Positions 45,901 to 55,085 of a DNA stretch of 64,000 bases are shown one piece after another (position 1 is the stretch's first letter; each line of letters starts with the position of its first letter). The translations under genes and the position numbers were made by a program. Under the pieces are notes generated by a model, which did not search any database, was not told the DNA's origin, and worked only from the letters and a program-made list of their open reading frames with translations. The DNA comes from Lentzea tibetensis. Its GTDB lineage: Bacteria > Actinomycetota > Actinomycetes > Mycobacteriales > Pseudonocardiaceae. The DNA is taken from the NCBI RefSeq assembly GCF_007845675.1, contig NZ_VOBR01000008.1, positions 124,001 through 188,000 of the forward strand, read 5' to 3'.

Positions 45901-46240
45901 CGACGCGTTCGGGATGGCCCGTGAGGCGCTGGACCGGGCCGAGCGGTACCAGTTCCGGCTGGCCGAGATGGACGTGCTGGTCACGCTGGGGCGGATCCAC
46001 CTGTCGACCGGGGACGCCTTGGGTGCCTTGGACTGCGCGCGACGGGCCGCGTCACTGGGTGAGACCTCGGGGCAACGGCTGGTGCACGCGCGTTCGATGC
46101 ACCTGGCCGGAGACGCGTTGCGGGCGTCCGGATCCGTTGAGGACGCGCGGAAGCACTGGAAGATCGCGCTGGACCTGTTCGTCGAGATCGGCACTCCGGA
46201 GGCTGAGGTCGTTCGAGCTCAGCTCGACGTGACAACGTAG
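42962..46240 (+). CDS. AfsR/SARP-type regulator with NB-ARC and TPR domains, 1092 aa
   Basis: An OmpR-like winged helix (residues about 1-95, VEFRVLGPLQVLVDSEPLLV, SVDELAENVWGE) is followed by a BTAD domain (95-245, with LIALYRSGRQSEALAAYQRV). The NB-ARC ATPase then follows, with Walker A LAGPPGVGKTALAVHAAHRM (about residues 303-322) and Walker B LLVLDNASS. TPR repeats fill the C-terminus (HRVALDYYQQAIPIQEQLGS and following). SARP proteins activate secondary-metabolism and other clusters through direct repeats near -35; the ATPase and TPR parts regulate assembly. GAAGGGAGG precedes the ATG. It is divergent from the peptide importer. Targets are not in this window. Confidence 0.9.
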   Translation: MSRQVEFRVLGPLQVLVDSEPLLVRAGRQRALLVSLLLRAGTSVSVDELAENVWGEDPPARARATLQTYVMRLRQLLGPATPIRTVPDGYLIDVDEKTIDLLRFEPLIEQGEQERAAGNLPAASAAFTAALGLWRGPAMVDVPSEILHRDEVPRLNERRLHVMERRVEVDLELGRHAELVAELSRLTSEHPLRERFWAQLMIALYRSGRQSEALAAYQRVSSLLADELGIDPGDELRRVHNQVLTGSIDSVNSDSPSTPLVAKPERVVPSQLPADIGDFVGRDEAVSLIIALLRTAQGVPVVTLAGPPGVGKTALAVHAAHRMRGDFPDGQLYVNLRGYAPGPPLSAVDVLPRFLRALGTPPDQVPLDQDEQEAMFRSTLTGQQVLLVLDNASSAEQIRPLLPGSPGCAVLVTSRDTLRGLAVSHAASNVRLDVLDATETRSLLQGILGEDAVADERAAADELASLCAHLPLALRIAAANLVSRPELSVSDYVEELRAGNRLAALAVEGDERVAVHAAFDLSYTALKPDLAQLFRRLSLAPGTDFTPEMAAALSGLTTQDARRRLDRLATANLITNHAPSRYQFHDLLRDYAAERLAFEDGLADSRLALRRLIDWCVRSVDNATEALKSTLMRFPRPEPREGVTPRTFSSSTEALTWLDAERANLVALVAYAVERDPESAVWLLSDALRGYFYTQGLPVEWRETAKAGLAGARSPRDEMGQLAMLFSLGTLYWMTGQHRVALDYYQQAIPIQEQLGSLPEVEAAVLSNAGSVYIDLGELESAATHLERALVITRRIQSDQLQATALFNLGGVYHQLGQLDRAMASFEEALEVGTRLDAWITQANSMRALGEVHALLGRPETAVSYFVQAGALYERANARTFANTTHEGLAITLTMRGRFEEAAAEARAAVALATDLENVKAVCDAKNMLGRALEGAGRPEEAIVEHLEALAIAQDTSYPWGNCAARRGLASAYRAVGRLDDAFGMAREALDRAERYQFRLAEMDVLVTLGRIHLSTGDALGALDCARRAASLGETSGQRLVHARSMHLAGDALRASGSVEDARKHWKIALDLFVEIGTPEAEVVRAQLDVTT

Positions 46241-46731
46241 TCAGCGCGCGCTTTCGTTCCGTCGACGGCGAACCAGCCCCGTTCGAACGCCTGCCACCTG
46301 GTCAGGTGCTCGCGGCTCTTCTCACCGTCCCTGGCGACCGCGCGTTCGAGCCGTTCGTCCGCGTCTTCGAGCTCGACCCAGATCGCCGCGGTGAGTTTGT
46401 CCGCAATGGACTTTCGCGCTGACGAAACCCCTTCTACGACAAGGATTTCTGTTGGCCTGATGGTCCTGTCTTCGCCGGGCTTCGGGAAGCCTTCCGACCA
46501 GTCGGTCATCCGGTACGTGGCTTCCTCGTTCTCGGCGATCTTGTCGAGGACCGCTCGGAGGCGCGGCCACCACGCGACCGGGTCGTCCCACGTGGCGAAG
46601 TGGTCGGTTGGGATGAGCGTCGCGTTCAGTTGTGCCGCAAGGGTTTTCGCGAACGTCGACTTGCCAGCGCCGGACGGCCCGTCCACCGCGACGAGGCGTG
46701 TTCGCCCCAGCCGCGGTGGACGTTCGGTCAC
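46219..46731 (-). CDS. P-loop nucleoside/uridine-kinase-like protein, 170 aa
   Basis: The Walker A motif [19 protein letters not shown] is followed by [18 protein letters not shown] and the mobile region [17 protein letters not shown], resembling uridine kinase and related small-molecule P-loop kinases. The length is short for a full uridine kinase and the acceptor is uncertain. The GTG at 46731 overlaps the recR stop by four bases (GTGA), so it is translationally coupled to recR, and its stop overlaps the convergent SARP gene end by 22 bases. Confidence 0.7.
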   Translation of the reverse strand: MTERPPRLGRTRLVAVDGPSGAGKSTFAKTLAAQLNATLIPTDHFATWDDPVAWWPRLRAVLDKIAENEEATYRMTDWSEGFPKPGEDRTIRPTEILVVEGVSSARKSIADKLTAAIWVELEDADERLERAVARDGEKSREHLTRWQAFERGWFAVDGTKARADYVVTSS

Positions 46732-47336
46732 ATGCTCCGGCGACCAGATAGGGCACGCCCCAGGGTGAGCTCGTCGGCGAACTCCAGGTCTCCGCCCATC
46801 GGCAGGCCGCTGGCGAGCCGCGTGACGGTGAGGCCGGGGAAGTCGCGCAACATCCGCACCAGGTACGTGGCCGTGGCCTCGCCCTCGGTGTTCGGGTCGG
46901 TCGCGATGATCACCTCGGCGATGTCCACCCCGTTGACCGCCGTGCCGATGCGATTGAGCAGCTGCCGGATGCGCAGCTGGTCGGGACCGATGCCGCTCAA
47001 CGGGTCGAGCGCGCCACCGAGCACGTGGTAGCGCCCCCTGAACTCGCGGGTCCGCTCGACGGCGAGCACGTCCTTCGGCTCCTCGACGACGCACACCAGC
47101 GTGAGGTCCCGCTTGGGGTCGCGGCAGATGCGGCACGTGGTCTCCGCGCTCACGTTGCCGCAGACGTCGCAGAACATGACGCCTTCCTTCACCTTCTGGA
47201 GTGCGTCCTGCAGCTTCTGGATGTCCGCCGTCTCGGCCGCGAGCAGGTGGAACGCGATCCGCTGCGCGCTCTTCGGACCCACGCCCGGCAGCCGGCCGAG
47301 CTCGTCGATCAGGTCCTGTACCGGCCCCTCGTACAT
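46728..47336 (-). CDS. recR: Recombination mediator RecR, 202 aa
   Basis: The N-terminal HhH region ([19 protein letters not shown]), the zinc finger [16 protein letters not shown] and the Toprim motif [12 protein letters not shown] identify RecR, which with RecF and RecO loads RecA at gaps. The ATG at 47336 shares one base with the ybaB stop (TGATG). The dnaX-ybaB-recR order on one strand is the normal bacterial arrangement. Confidence 0.95.
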   Translation of the reverse strand: MYEGPVQDLIDELGRLPGVGPKSAQRIAFHLLAAETADIQKLQDALQKVKEGVMFCDVCGNVSAETTCRICRDPKRDLTLVCVVEEPKDVLAVERTREFRGRYHVLGGALDPLSGIGPDQLRIRQLLNRIGTAVNGVDIAEVIIATDPNTEGEATATYLVRMLRDFPGLTVTRLASGLPMGGDLEFADELTLGRALSGRRSM

Positions 47337-47659
47337 CAGCCCAGCAACCCGCCGAGCCCACCCGACGCGAGCGGGCCGAGCTTGGCCTCGACCAGTTCCT
47401 GCGCGGCGCGGTTGGCGTCCCTGACCGCGGCGACCACGAGGTCGGCGAGGGTGTCGACGTCGTCGGGGTCGACGACCTTCGGGTCGATGACGATGCCCTT
47501 GAGCTCGCCGCCGCCGGTCACCGTCGCGGTGACCAGCCCGCCACCTGCCGTCCCGGTGACCTCGGTCTCGGCCAGCTCCTGCTGGGCCACCGCCATCTGC
47601 TGCTGCATGTTCTGCGCCTGCTGGAGGAGCTGCTGCATGTCGAACTGACCGGGTTGCAC
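47336..47659 (-). CDS. ybaB: YbaB/EbfC nucleoid-associated protein, 107 aa
   Basis: The protein starts [20 protein letters not shown], a coiled-coil helix, followed by the beta-strand core ([40 protein letters not shown]). YbaB dimers bind DNA and are usually encoded between dnaX and recR, as here. The GTG at 47659 is chosen so that the protein begins at MQPGQFD; it is coupled to recR. Confidence 0.9.
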   Translation of the reverse strand: MQPGQFDMQQLLQQAQNMQQQMAVAQQELAETEVTGTAGGGLVTATVTGGGELKGIVIDPKVVDPDDVDTLADLVVAAVRDANRAAQELVEAKLGPLASGGLGGLLG

Positions 47660-47805
47660 CGCTTGGTCCTCTCCTTCGTCTGGAAACTTCAAGCGTAGGC
47701 GAACCCGGCGGGGCGCCGATTCCAGCGCGCGAAACGCGCCGACGGCGCGCAGGAACTCGGCACGCTCGCACGGGCACGGGTCGGCGTGCCGACTTGCAGC
47801 AGCGA

Positions 47806-49977
47806 TCAGCTCTTCTGCTTCAGCGGCCGAGCTCCGAGCTCGTCGGCGAGCAGTTTGAGCATCACCTCTTCGGGGTCCTGGCGAGGTGTGTCGTCGTCCG
47901 GGTCGACCGGGCGCGCCGCCTCGGCGAGCATCGCCTCTTCGTCTTCTGGCTCCGGCGGGAGGGGGTCGTCGGGCTCGGGCGGCTCCGGGGGCGGCGGTAC
48001 GTCGTCCGCCGCGGGGCGCGACGGCGGCGCTTGCCGCTGTTGCTCGGGAGCTCGGCTGGCTTGGCTCGGCCTGGTCGGCGCGGGCCTGGCCTGCTTCGGT
48101 GGCGGTGCGGGCTGGCCCGCCGCGCCCGGCTGGCCGTGCACGCACCGCACCTGCCAGGTGCCGCCGAGCACCGCGCCCAGCGCGTTCGCGATGGCCTCGG
48201 TGTTGCGCGGCTCTGCCAGCCTGCGGGCCAGTGGGGCCGACGTGTGGGTGATCGTCACCGTGTTGCCGTCGACCTCGGTGACCGTCGCGTTCGTGAGCAT
48301 CGCCTCGGTGCTGCGGCTCGCGCCTCGCACCGCGGACAGCAGTTCGGACCAGACGCGCCGCACCGCAGTCGCGTCCATGGCGCCTGTTCCGCTCGCCACT
48401 GCGGGCTCGGCCACCTCGGGGACATCGGCAGGCTCGGGATCACTGGGCTCGGCAGCAGCGGGCGCCGAATCAGGCGCGGTCGGAACTTGGCCGGGTGTGG
48501 CGGGCTGAGGCCATCCGGCCTCAGCGGGCGGTGCGGCTTGCGGTGCCGAAACCGCGGGCGGCCGTGGCGGAGGCGGCACGGCAGCAGCCGGTGCCTGAGC
48601 CGGCGCACTCGGCGCCTCGGCCGGCACGACCTGCGCCGGTGCGGCTTGCGGCGGTGCGGCTTGCGGCGGTGCGGCTTGCGGCGGTGCGGCTTGCGGCGGT
48701 GCGGCTTGCCGCTGAGGCGCGGGTGGCTGGGCCGGCTGAGGAGCCGCGGGGGACTGCTGCGACTTGCGCTGGAACACCGGAGCGCCGGCATCACCACCGC
48801 CTGCCTCACCCACCGCAGCGGGCGGGCGCCGTTCCAGCTGCTCCAGGCGCTGCAACAACGCGGCCTCGGACTGGCTCACCGAAGGCAGCAGCATCCGCGA
48901 GACGAGCAGTTCCAGCAGCAACCGGGCAGCCGTGGCACCGCGCATGTCGACGAGCCCGGTGTGCACGATCTCCGCGTACCTGGTCAGCGCGGCCGGACCG
49001 ATGCGCTCGGCCTGCGCGGACATCGTCGCGAGCTCGTCCGCCGGCGCCGAGACGAGGTTGCGCTCGGCGGCGTCCGGCACCGCGCACAGCAGCACCAGGT
49101 CGCGCAGGCGGTCGAGCAGGTCGGATGCGAAGCGGCGCGGGTCGTGGCCCGCTTCGACGAGCCGGTCGATCGTGCCGAACACGGCGGCTCCGTCACCTGC
49201 GGCGAGGCCGTCGACGACGTCGTTGATCAGGGCCGAGTCGGTGACGCCGAGCAGCGTCACGGCGCGGTCGTACTTCACCCCGTCGGGTCCGGCGCCGGCG
49301 AGCAGCTGGTCCAGTACGGACTGCGTGTCGCGCGCCGACCCGCCGCCCGCGCGGATGACCAGCGGGAACACCGCCTGCTCGACGGTGACGCCCTCGGCGG
49401 CGCAGTTGCGTTCGAGCAGGGTGCGCATGACGCCGGGCGGGATGAGCCGGAACGGGTAGTGGTGCGTGCGCGAGCGGATGGTCGGCAGCACCTTGTCCGG
49501 CTCGGTCGTGGCGAAGATGAAGATCAGGTGCTCCGGCGGCTCTTCCACGATCTTCAGCAGGGCGTTGAAGCCCTGCGTGGTGACCATGTGCGCCTCGTCG
49601 ATGATGAACACCCGGTAGCGGGCCTCGGCGGGCGCGTAGAACGCCTTGTCGCGCAGCTCGCGGGCATCGTCGACACCACCGTGCGACGCCGCGTCGAGCT
49701 CGACCACGTCGACGCTGCCCGGCCCGTTGGGCGCCAGGCCGATGCACGAGTTGCACTCGCCGCACGGGTCGGGCGTCGGGCCCTTCACGCAGTTGAGCGA
49801 CCGCGCCAGGATGCGCGCGCTGGACGTCTTGCCGCAGCCTCGCGGCCCGGAGAAGAGGTAGGCGTGATTGACCCGGCCTGCGGACAGAGCGACCCGCAAC
49901 GGCTCGGTCACGTGCTCCTGACCGACGACCTCGGCGAAGGTTGCCGGACGGTACTTGCGATACAGAGCGAGCGCCAC
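47806..49977 (-). CDS. dnaX: DNA polymerase III subunit gamma/tau, 723 aa
   Basis: The AAA+ clamp-loader domain starts [20 protein letters not shown] with Walker [21 protein letters not shown], the zinc cluster CGECNSC, and Walker B IIDEAH. A Pro/Ala-rich tau region (about residues 380-580) contains a 15-bp tandem repeat coding PPQAA, and a C-terminal domain ends the protein. DnaX loads the beta clamp and couples the polymerases. The GTG at 49977 is preferred; longer upstream frames would cross the SRP RNA gene at 50049. Confidence 0.95.
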   Translation of the reverse strand: MALALYRKYRPATFAEVVGQEHVTEPLRVALSAGRVNHAYLFSGPRGCGKTSSARILARSLNCVKGPTPDPCGECNSCIGLAPNGPGSVDVVELDAASHGGVDDARELRDKAFYAPAEARYRVFIIDEAHMVTTQGFNALLKIVEEPPEHLIFIFATTEPDKVLPTIRSRTHHYPFRLIPPGVMRTLLERNCAAEGVTVEQAVFPLVIRAGGGSARDTQSVLDQLLAGAGPDGVKYDRAVTLLGVTDSALINDVVDGLAAGDGAAVFGTIDRLVEAGHDPRRFASDLLDRLRDLVLLCAVPDAAERNLVSAPADELATMSAQAERIGPAALTRYAEIVHTGLVDMRGATAARLLLELLVSRMLLPSVSQSEAALLQRLEQLERRPPAAVGEAGGGDAGAPVFQRKSQQSPAAPQPAQPPAPQRQAAPPQAAPPQAAPPQAAPPQAAPAQVVPAEAPSAPAQAPAAAVPPPPRPPAVSAPQAAPPAEAGWPQPATPGQVPTAPDSAPAAAEPSDPEPADVPEVAEPAVASGTGAMDATAVRRVWSELLSAVRGASRSTEAMLTNATVTEVDGNTVTITHTSAPLARRLAEPRNTEAIANALGAVLGGTWQVRCVHGQPGAAGQPAPPPKQARPAPTRPSQASRAPEQQRQAPPSRPAADDVPPPPEPPEPDDPLPPEPEDEEAMLAEAARPVDPDDDTPRQDPEEVMLKLLADELGARPLKQKS
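48632..48711 (+). repeat. 15-bp tandem repeat inside dnaX (PPQAA)
   Basis: The unit GGCGGTGCGGCTTGC (plus strand) is repeated about five times with little change, giving the minus-strand dnaX product a run of PPQAA repeats in the tau linker. Copy number in such slippage-prone repeats can differ between strains. Confidence 0.75.
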
Positions 49978-50048
49978 GACCGAGACAGTACCGGTGGGCA
50001 CCGACAGTTCTGACTGACGCTGGTGGCGACCGCCACGGAGACGAAAGG

Positions 50049-50134
50049 GGACCCCGTGCACCCACCAGAGCCCGCTTATCCTTGCTGCCTTCCGGCCCTG
50101 GGGAGGTTCGCGAGATGTGTGCCGCACGAGGTCC
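50049..50134 (-). ncRNA. ffs: Bacterial small signal recognition particle RNA (4.5S-type)
   Basis: The minus strand reads GGACCTCGTGC...CCAGGGCCGGAAGGCAGCA...GCACGGGGTCC. The ends pair (GGACC/GGTCC and GTGC/GCAC), and the apical part has the GGAAGGCAGCA signature that binds Ffh. The location just upstream of dnaX is the usual actinobacterial position. Exact ends are estimated from pairing. Confidence 0.85.
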
Positions 50135-50156
50135 GCTTCGAGTGTAGCTGGCTGCG

Positions 50157-51125
50157 TCAGGCGGCCGCTGAGGCACCCCATGAGCCGGCGCCGTACCGGA
50201 TGCTCGCGCGCAGGGCGGGAGTCGCGCCCTCGCAGTGCTGTTCGACGTCAGCCGACAGAGCCGCGACCGAGCCGTCCGGCTTGAACCTGATCTCGTGGAT
50301 GGTGAACGTCCCGTTCAGCTGGTTGCAGCCCCGCCCGTTGCCGCTGACGTCGAGACCCGGCGCCCCGTCGTTGAACGGCCAGCGCCGCGCACCGGTGTAG
50401 GTGCCCGCCGCCAGCGCGGCGCCCGGAGGCGCGGCCAGGTCCACGCTCCAGTCGTCCCGCAGCCCGGAGACCCGGAACGTCACGTGCGCGCTGGTGCCGG
50501 TCAGCCCGAAGATCGTGGTCGACCCGCTGTACGCCTTGGACTTCCCCGCACCGATGTAGTCGCCCTGATCGCTGGTGAACCGGTACGACAGCGGCAGCGC
50601 CTGGTAGCGCAGCGTCCCGCGGAGCGCGGGCGCGGTCGCCGACTCGCAGCGCTGCAGGAACGTCGCCTCGAGCAGGCTCAGCGAGCCGGACGCGTCGAAG
50701 GCGATCTGGTCGATGGCGAACTCGCCGTAGACCTCGTTGCAGCCCCGGTGGTCACCGGACACGTCGAGCCCCGGCGCGCGTCCCTCGCGGAACGCGGAGC
50801 GCTCGGCGTCGTAGTACTTGCCGGGGTGCAGGTTCTCGCCCCTGGGCGGGGCGAGCTCGGCGCTCCAGCCTCCCGTGCCGACGTTCACGAACACTCGGAC
50901 TCCGCCGCCGTTGCCCGAGTACGTGATGCTCGTCGCGGGAGCTTCGTAGGAAAGCGACTGTCCCTGGCCGACCCAGTCGCCCTTCTCGCTGACGAACGAG
51001 AAGGACGTGAGCGGCTGGGTGGTGGCGGTCTCCGCGGCCGCCGTGCCGGTGGCGGCGAGCGGCAGGAACAGGCCCGCGGCTACCGCCGTGACTAACAAGG
51101 TGGTCTTGCGGCGCTCATGGCGCAT
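50157..51125 (-). CDS. Secreted protein of two tandem repeats, 322 aa
   Basis: A signal peptide (RKTTLLVTAVAAGLFLPLAA...AAA) is followed by two homologous halves of about 140 residues. Each has a version of FVSEKGDWVGQGQSLSY / FTSDQGDYIGAGKSKAY, then LAPPRGENLHPGKYYDAERS / LAAPPGAALAAGTYTGARRW, APGLDVSGDHRGCNEVYGEF / APGLDVSGNGRGCNQLNGTF and a cysteine near QRCE / QHCE, so each domain probably has one disulfide. The function is unknown; it may bind a surface polymer. The ATG at 51125 is used. Confidence 0.75.
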   Translation of the reverse strand: MRHERRKTTLLVTAVAAGLFLPLAATGTAAAETATTQPLTSFSFVSEKGDWVGQGQSLSYEAPATSITYSGNGGGVRVFVNVGTGGWSAELAPPRGENLHPGKYYDAERSAFREGRAPGLDVSGDHRGCNEVYGEFAIDQIAFDASGSLSLLEATFLQRCESATAPALRGTLRYQALPLSYRFTSDQGDYIGAGKSKAYSGSTTIFGLTGTSAHVTFRVSGLRDDWSVDLAAPPGAALAAGTYTGARRWPFNDGAPGLDVSGNGRGCNQLNGTFTIHEIRFKPDGSVAALSADVEQHCEGATPALRASIRYGAGSWGASAAA

Positions 51126-51262
51126 GGACGACTCCCCAGTCTTGGAGCGGCGCCCCTCGCCGCCCCTCGACAGACTTCCTACGGGGTGGCGCTGTCGTCT
51201 CGCTCACGCGCACCCACCACCCGTTTTGGGAACGAAGTGCACCCTCCGTTAGACTCGGCGAC

Positions 51263-51347
51263 GGAGGATTCGCATAGTGGCCTAGTGCGCACGACTGGAA
51301 ATCGTGTTGGGTTAACCCCCTCACGGGTTCAAATCCCGTATCCTCCG
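51263..51347 (+). tRNA. tRNA-Ser(GGA)
   Basis: Acceptor strands GGAGGAT and ATCCTCC with discriminator G, anticodon loop CTGGAAA (anticodon GGA, reading UCC/UCU serine codons), a long serine-type variable arm and T arm ACGGG-TTCAAAT-CCCGT fold into a complete tRNA-Ser. CCA is not encoded. A terminator follows immediately. Confidence 0.95.
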
Positions 51348-51353
51348 CTGACC

Positions 51354-51385
51354 AAAGCCTCGGATGCTCCGGCATCCGGGGCTTT
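51354..51385 (+). terminator. Terminator of tRNA-Ser(GGA)
   Basis: AAAGCC-t-CGGATGC pairs with GCATCCG-g-GGCTTT across a 4-base loop, seven bases after the tRNA end. Confidence 0.85.
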
Positions 51386-51405
51386 GTCGCATTAACGTGG
51401 GTTCC

Positions 51406-52065
51406 ATGCTCGCTGAAGATCTGATGCTGCTCCTGATCGACGAGACCGACGGCCGCGTGCTCGCCGGTTCCACCGAAGTCGAGAACGCGCTCGCGGGCGC
51501 GGTGCTGCTCGACCTCGTCAACGGAGGCCACGTCGGCTTCGGGCCGGACGGCAGGAAACTCCAGGCGCTCAGCGGGTCCGGCGACCCGTTCCTCCACCAG
51601 GCGCTGTCCAGGTTGGACAAACCGTCCAAGCCGCAGCGAGCGGTGGAACGGTTGCGCCGCAACGTCCGCAACGACGTGATGCAGCGCCTCGCCGACCGCG
51701 GCGTGCTCCGTCTGGAGAAGAAGAAGGTGCTCGGGCTCTTCCCGACGACCAGCTGGGTGATCATCGACCCCGGCCCCAGCGCGACGGTGCGCAACGAGGT
51801 CGGCGCGGTGCTGCAGGGGCGTGCGGAACCGGACGCGCGGACGGGCGCGCTCATCTCGTTGGTGTACGCGGTGAAGTCGGTGCACAAGGTCGTCGCAGGC
51901 GACCGCAGGGAGCTGAACGCCCGCGCCAAGACGATCAGTCAGGGCAACTGGGCGGGTGCGGCCGTGAAGGGTGCCCTCGAGGCGGTGCAGGCCGCGGTGA
52001 TGGCCGGGATCACGGCCAGCGTCTCCGCCGCGACGATGTCCGCGGGGTCGTCGGGGTCGAGCTAG
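51406..52065 (+). CDS. GPP34/GOLPH3-like phosphoprotein, 219 aa
   Basis: The GOLPH3/VPS74 fold is indicated by MLAEDLMLLLIDETDGRVL, the strand-helix pattern AGAVLLDLVNGGHVGFGPDG and VEHL-type middle region with RRNVRNDVMQRLADRGVLRL. In eukaryotes these proteins bind phosphoinositides and sort Golgi enzymes; the bacterial versions are common in actinomycetes but undescribed in function. TAACGT (51393-51398) lies seven bases before the ATG, so the mRNA may be leaderless. Confidence 0.8.
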   Translation: MLAEDLMLLLIDETDGRVLAGSTEVENALAGAVLLDLVNGGHVGFGPDGRKLQALSGSGDPFLHQALSRLDKPSKPQRAVERLRRNVRNDVMQRLADRGVLRLEKKKVLGLFPTTSWVIIDPGPSATVRNEVGAVLQGRAEPDARTGALISLVYAVKSVHKVVAGDRRELNARAKTISQGNWAGAAVKGALEAVQAAVMAGITASVSAATMSAGSSGSS

Positions 52066-52083
52066 CGCCGATACCGTTGACGC

Positions 52084-52443
52084 ATGCCACAGATCACGGT
52101 CGACTACTCCCCCGAACTGAGCCGGTCGTTCGACCGCAGGGGGTTCGCGCTCGCGCTGCACAAGGCCGCCGGGCCGGTCGTGGGCAGCGAGCCCGCCCAC
52201 TTCAAGACCCGTTTCCGGCCGATCGACGAGTGCGTGATCGGTGAGGACACCGGCGGCGCGGCGATGGTGCACGTCCGCGTGGGCCTGCTCACCGGGCGCA
52301 CCACCGAGGCCAAGCAGCAACTCGGCGCGGTGGTGCTGGAACAGGCCGGGCAGAGCATCACGCCCGTACCCGGCCTGTCGGTCTCGGTCACCGTCGAGGT
52401 GTTCGACATGGATCGCGAGACCTACCAGCGAACCTCGGTCTAG
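52084..52443 (+). CDS. CHMI/tautomerase-family protein, 119 aa
   Basis: After the initiator Met comes proline (MPQITVDYSPELSRSF), the catalytic Pro of the tautomerase superfamily; with FKTRFRPIDECVIG and MVHVRVGLLTGRTTEAK it fits the 5-carboxymethyl-2-hydroxymuconate delta-isomerase branch. Such enzymes shift double bonds in muconates, but no catabolic genes are nearby, so the true substrate is open. TACCGT (52072-52077) lies six bases before the ATG (leaderless pattern). It converges on the ExeM gene with a four-base overlap of stops. Confidence 0.75.
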   Translation: MPQITVDYSPELSRSFDRRGFALALHKAAGPVVGSEPAHFKTRFRPIDECVIGEDTGGAAMVHVRVGLLTGRTTEAKQQLGAVVLEQAGQSITPVPGLSVSVTVEVFDMDRETYQRTSV

Positions 52444-54875
52444 CCGCGCAGGCAGTCGAGGATGTCCTCGATGGCGAAGAGGACCTCGTCGGCCTGAGCG
52501 TTGCCGGTGCTCGGGCGGGCGCGCACGATCTGCGGGTCGTGGTCGCTCGCCTGGTCGGAGAACTCGGCGTTGATGTGCACGACGTCGTAGCCGAACCGGG
52601 TGATGTTCTTGCTGATCAGGATGTGGTCGAGCACCTGGGCGTTGCCCTCGAACACGTAGCTGTACCGCTCGTTCACGGGCAGCGTCTCGATCAGCGCCTT
52701 CATCGCGCCGTCGGCGGTGAACGTCTTCACCGCGGGTGAGAACTGGTAGTCGTTCAGGTCGCCGGCGAGGACGACGTTCGCGCCCTTGTCGATCGCCTTC
52801 ACCTGGTCGACGAACCCGCGCAGCGTCGCGGCCTGCTTGGCGCGCTGGATCTCCGAGCTGCGGTTCGGCTGCTGGAAGCGGCCGTGGATCGCCTGGTCGC
52901 CGCCCTTGGAGTTGAAGTGGTTCGCGACCACGAACACCGTGCGGCCGCGGAACTTGAACTCACCGGCGAGCGGCTTGCGGCTGTTCTCCCACGCGACGTT
53001 CGCAGGCTCGATGCGGCCCGGCGAGACGGACAGCGCGGCGCGGCCGTTCTTCTTCACCACGTTGACCGGGGTCACCGAGTCGCCGCCCGGACGGTCCACG
53101 AAGGACACCCGGTTGGCGTTGAACAGGAACGCGACCCGGATGTTGCCGCCGGGCTCGCCGCCGTCCTGCAGGTTGACCGGGTCGATCTGCCGCCAGCCGT
53201 AGCGCGGGCCGCCCGCGGCGACGATCGCGTCAACGAACTTCTGCAGCGTCTGGTCGGCCGCGACGGTGCCGTCGTTCGTGGCGCCGTTGTTGTCCTGGAT
53301 CTCTTCCAGCACAACGACATCGGGGCTGCGCAGGTTGTTCACGACGGCGGCCGCGAGCCGGTCGAACTTGGCCTGCGGGTTGGTCGGCGCGAGGTTCTCG
53401 ACGTTGTACGTCGCGACGGACAGCTCGCTGTTGCGGCTCTGCGGCGTGACCTCGGGCTGGAGGTTGCTCGAGACGTGCTGGCCGAGCTGCAGCGCGGCGA
53501 GCGTGTAGCCGCCGAAGTTCGTGTACTCGATCGCGCCGGTGGTGGCGCCGCTGAACACGTCACCGACGTTCGACGCCGGCAGCGGCGTGGCCTTCACCTT
53601 GAGCCGGCCGCTGTTCGGCTGGTCGTACCCGGTGTAGACGGTGCCGCCGCGCGCGGCCTTGTTCTGGTCGGGGTTGACCGTGATCCAGGCTTCGCCGAAC
53701 GCGTTGCTCGGGCCGACGACGCGCGCGTTGTCGACGCGGACCAGCGTGCCCTCGAGGGACTCGTAGTAGTCCAGGCCGTACTTGGCGGGCTCCAGCGGCA
53801 GCGCCTCGATGCTGGCGCCACCGGCCTCCGGCAGGTAGCCGGTCGGGATGTTCGCGAGCACGACCGGCGCGGGCACGGCGTTGCCCTTGGACAGCGTCGT
53901 GACCGTCGGGAAGGTGATCTCGGTCAGCGTCTGGTTCGAGCCGGTGTCGCCGCCGGGCCGGTACTCGGCGACGGTGCCCGTCACGAGCACGGAGTCGCCG
54001 ACCTCGACGGTCGGGGCCGTGCCGGCGGTGTAGACGAAGACGCCCTCGCTGGTGCGCGGGTCGGCGTCGGCCTGGGTGGTGTCCTGGATCCAGAAGCCGC
54101 GGTCGCCGGTCGCGCGCGTGCCGGTGACGACACCGGGGACGTTGGTGACCTTCTGGCCGAGCAGCGGCGAGACGCGCGTGAAGCCCTGGACGTCGTGGAT
54201 GCGCTTGTCACCGGGCGTGGGGTCGGGATCGGGGTCGGGCGGCGTGCCGACGCCCTCGCCCTTCGAGTTCACCGGGTTCGGCGCGGCGAGCTTGAAGTCC
54301 GTCGCGTTGTCGTCGGTGTCGGCGAAGTCGGTCGAGCGGAACGCGCTCGTGGCCGGCGTGAGCGCCGCGGTGGGGTTGCCCTCGCGCACGACGGCACCGC
54401 CGTAGCCGATGAGGTCCTTGATGCGCGCGTCGGCTGCGCAGTCGGCGACCGTCTTGCATGTCAGCGCGGTGGCACCGTTGACCAGCGCGATCGTGCCCGC
54501 GGTACCGCTCATCGCGATGGTCCCGGTCGCGTCAGGGGTCGGCAGGTCGACCGTGCCGCCCGCGCCCTTCGACTCGGCGACGAGGAAGGTCTTGCCGGGC
54601 GCGATCGCACCGGTGAGGGGCGTCACCTGCCACGTGGTGGTGGCGCCGGGGTTCGCGGAGATGTACTGCACGCTCCAGCCGGTCAGGTCGACCGGCGCCG
54701 GTCCCTTGTTGGCGAGCTCGACGAAGTCCGACTTGAGCGTGGCCCCGTTGTTGCCGCCCGCGCCGTAGACCTCGGCGATCACGGCGTCTGCGCTGGGTGC
54801 GGCGATGGCGGGTGCGGCGGCGGCCAGTAAGACGGCGGCGGTGGCCAGTCCGGCTCTGGGCAGGGAAGGTCTCAA
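52440..54875 (-). CDS. ExeM/NucH-type extracellular endonuclease, 811 aa
   Basis: A signal peptide (LATAAVLLAAAAPAIAAPSA) is followed by a lamin-tail-type domain (LKSDFVELANKGPAPVDLTG), a central OB-like domain (residues about 250-480) and a C-terminal endonuclease/exonuclease/phosphatase domain with LSVATYNVENL, LEEIQDNNGA, VVLAGDLNDYQFS and SDHDP, the DNase I-type active site. Members in other bacteria are extracellular nucleases that use Mg or Ca and help nutrient uptake or biofilm turnover. It probably acts outside the cell. The gene is convergent with the tautomerase gene. Confidence 0.85.
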   Translation of the reverse strand: MRPSLPRAGLATAAVLLAAAAPAIAAPSADAVIAEVYGAGGNNGATLKSDFVELANKGPAPVDLTGWSVQYISANPGATTTWQVTPLTGAIAPGKTFLVAESKGAGGTVDLPTPDATGTIAMSGTAGTIALVNGATALTCKTVADCAADARIKDLIGYGGAVVREGNPTAALTPATSAFRSTDFADTDDNATDFKLAAPNPVNSKGEGVGTPPDPDPDPTPGDKRIHDVQGFTRVSPLLGQKVTNVPGVVTGTRATGDRGFWIQDTTQADADPRTSEGVFVYTAGTAPTVEVGDSVLVTGTVAEYRPGGDTGSNQTLTEITFPTVTTLSKGNAVPAPVVLANIPTGYLPEAGGASIEALPLEPAKYGLDYYESLEGTLVRVDNARVVGPSNAFGEAWITVNPDQNKAARGGTVYTGYDQPNSGRLKVKATPLPASNVGDVFSGATTGAIEYTNFGGYTLAALQLGQHVSSNLQPEVTPQSRNSELSVATYNVENLAPTNPQAKFDRLAAAVVNNLRSPDVVVLEEIQDNNGATNDGTVAADQTLQKFVDAIVAAGGPRYGWRQIDPVNLQDGGEPGGNIRVAFLFNANRVSFVDRPGGDSVTPVNVVKKNGRAALSVSPGRIEPANVAWENSRKPLAGEFKFRGRTVFVVANHFNSKGGDQAIHGRFQQPNRSSEIQRAKQAATLRGFVDQVKAIDKGANVVLAGDLNDYQFSPAVKTFTADGAMKALIETLPVNERYSYVFEGNAQVLDHILISKNITRFGYDVVHINAEFSDQASDHDPQIVRARPSTGNAQADEVLFAIEDILDCLRG

Positions 54876-55085
54876 CTCGTCCTCCGAGGATTGCGGCGTC
54901 GCCGAATCCTTCCCCGATCGAGTGAGGTTTGGAAGACGTTGTTACTAACGGTTAACCACCTGGCCAGGCAAAGATCACTCGAACAAGTGTTCGAGCATGG
55001 GGTATGCTGTCCGACAAGGAGCGCCGGCCGGTGGTCCCCTCCCAGGCATCGGCCGGCCTCCCTGGTCTTTCCCTAGGGTGGGGGC
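54876..55085. other. 210-bp gap upstream of the isomerase-family gene
   Basis: Contains an A+T-richer promoter-like stretch (TTGTTACTAACGGTTAACCA around 54939-54958) behind the nuclease start and, at its right end, the TAGGGT -10 of the gene at 55086. No gene is seen. Confidence 0.4.

Noticed and set aside
50049-50181. dnaX start at 50181
   Set aside because: This start would cross the SRP RNA gene; the conserved DnaX N-terminus ([11 protein letters not shown]) begins at 49977.
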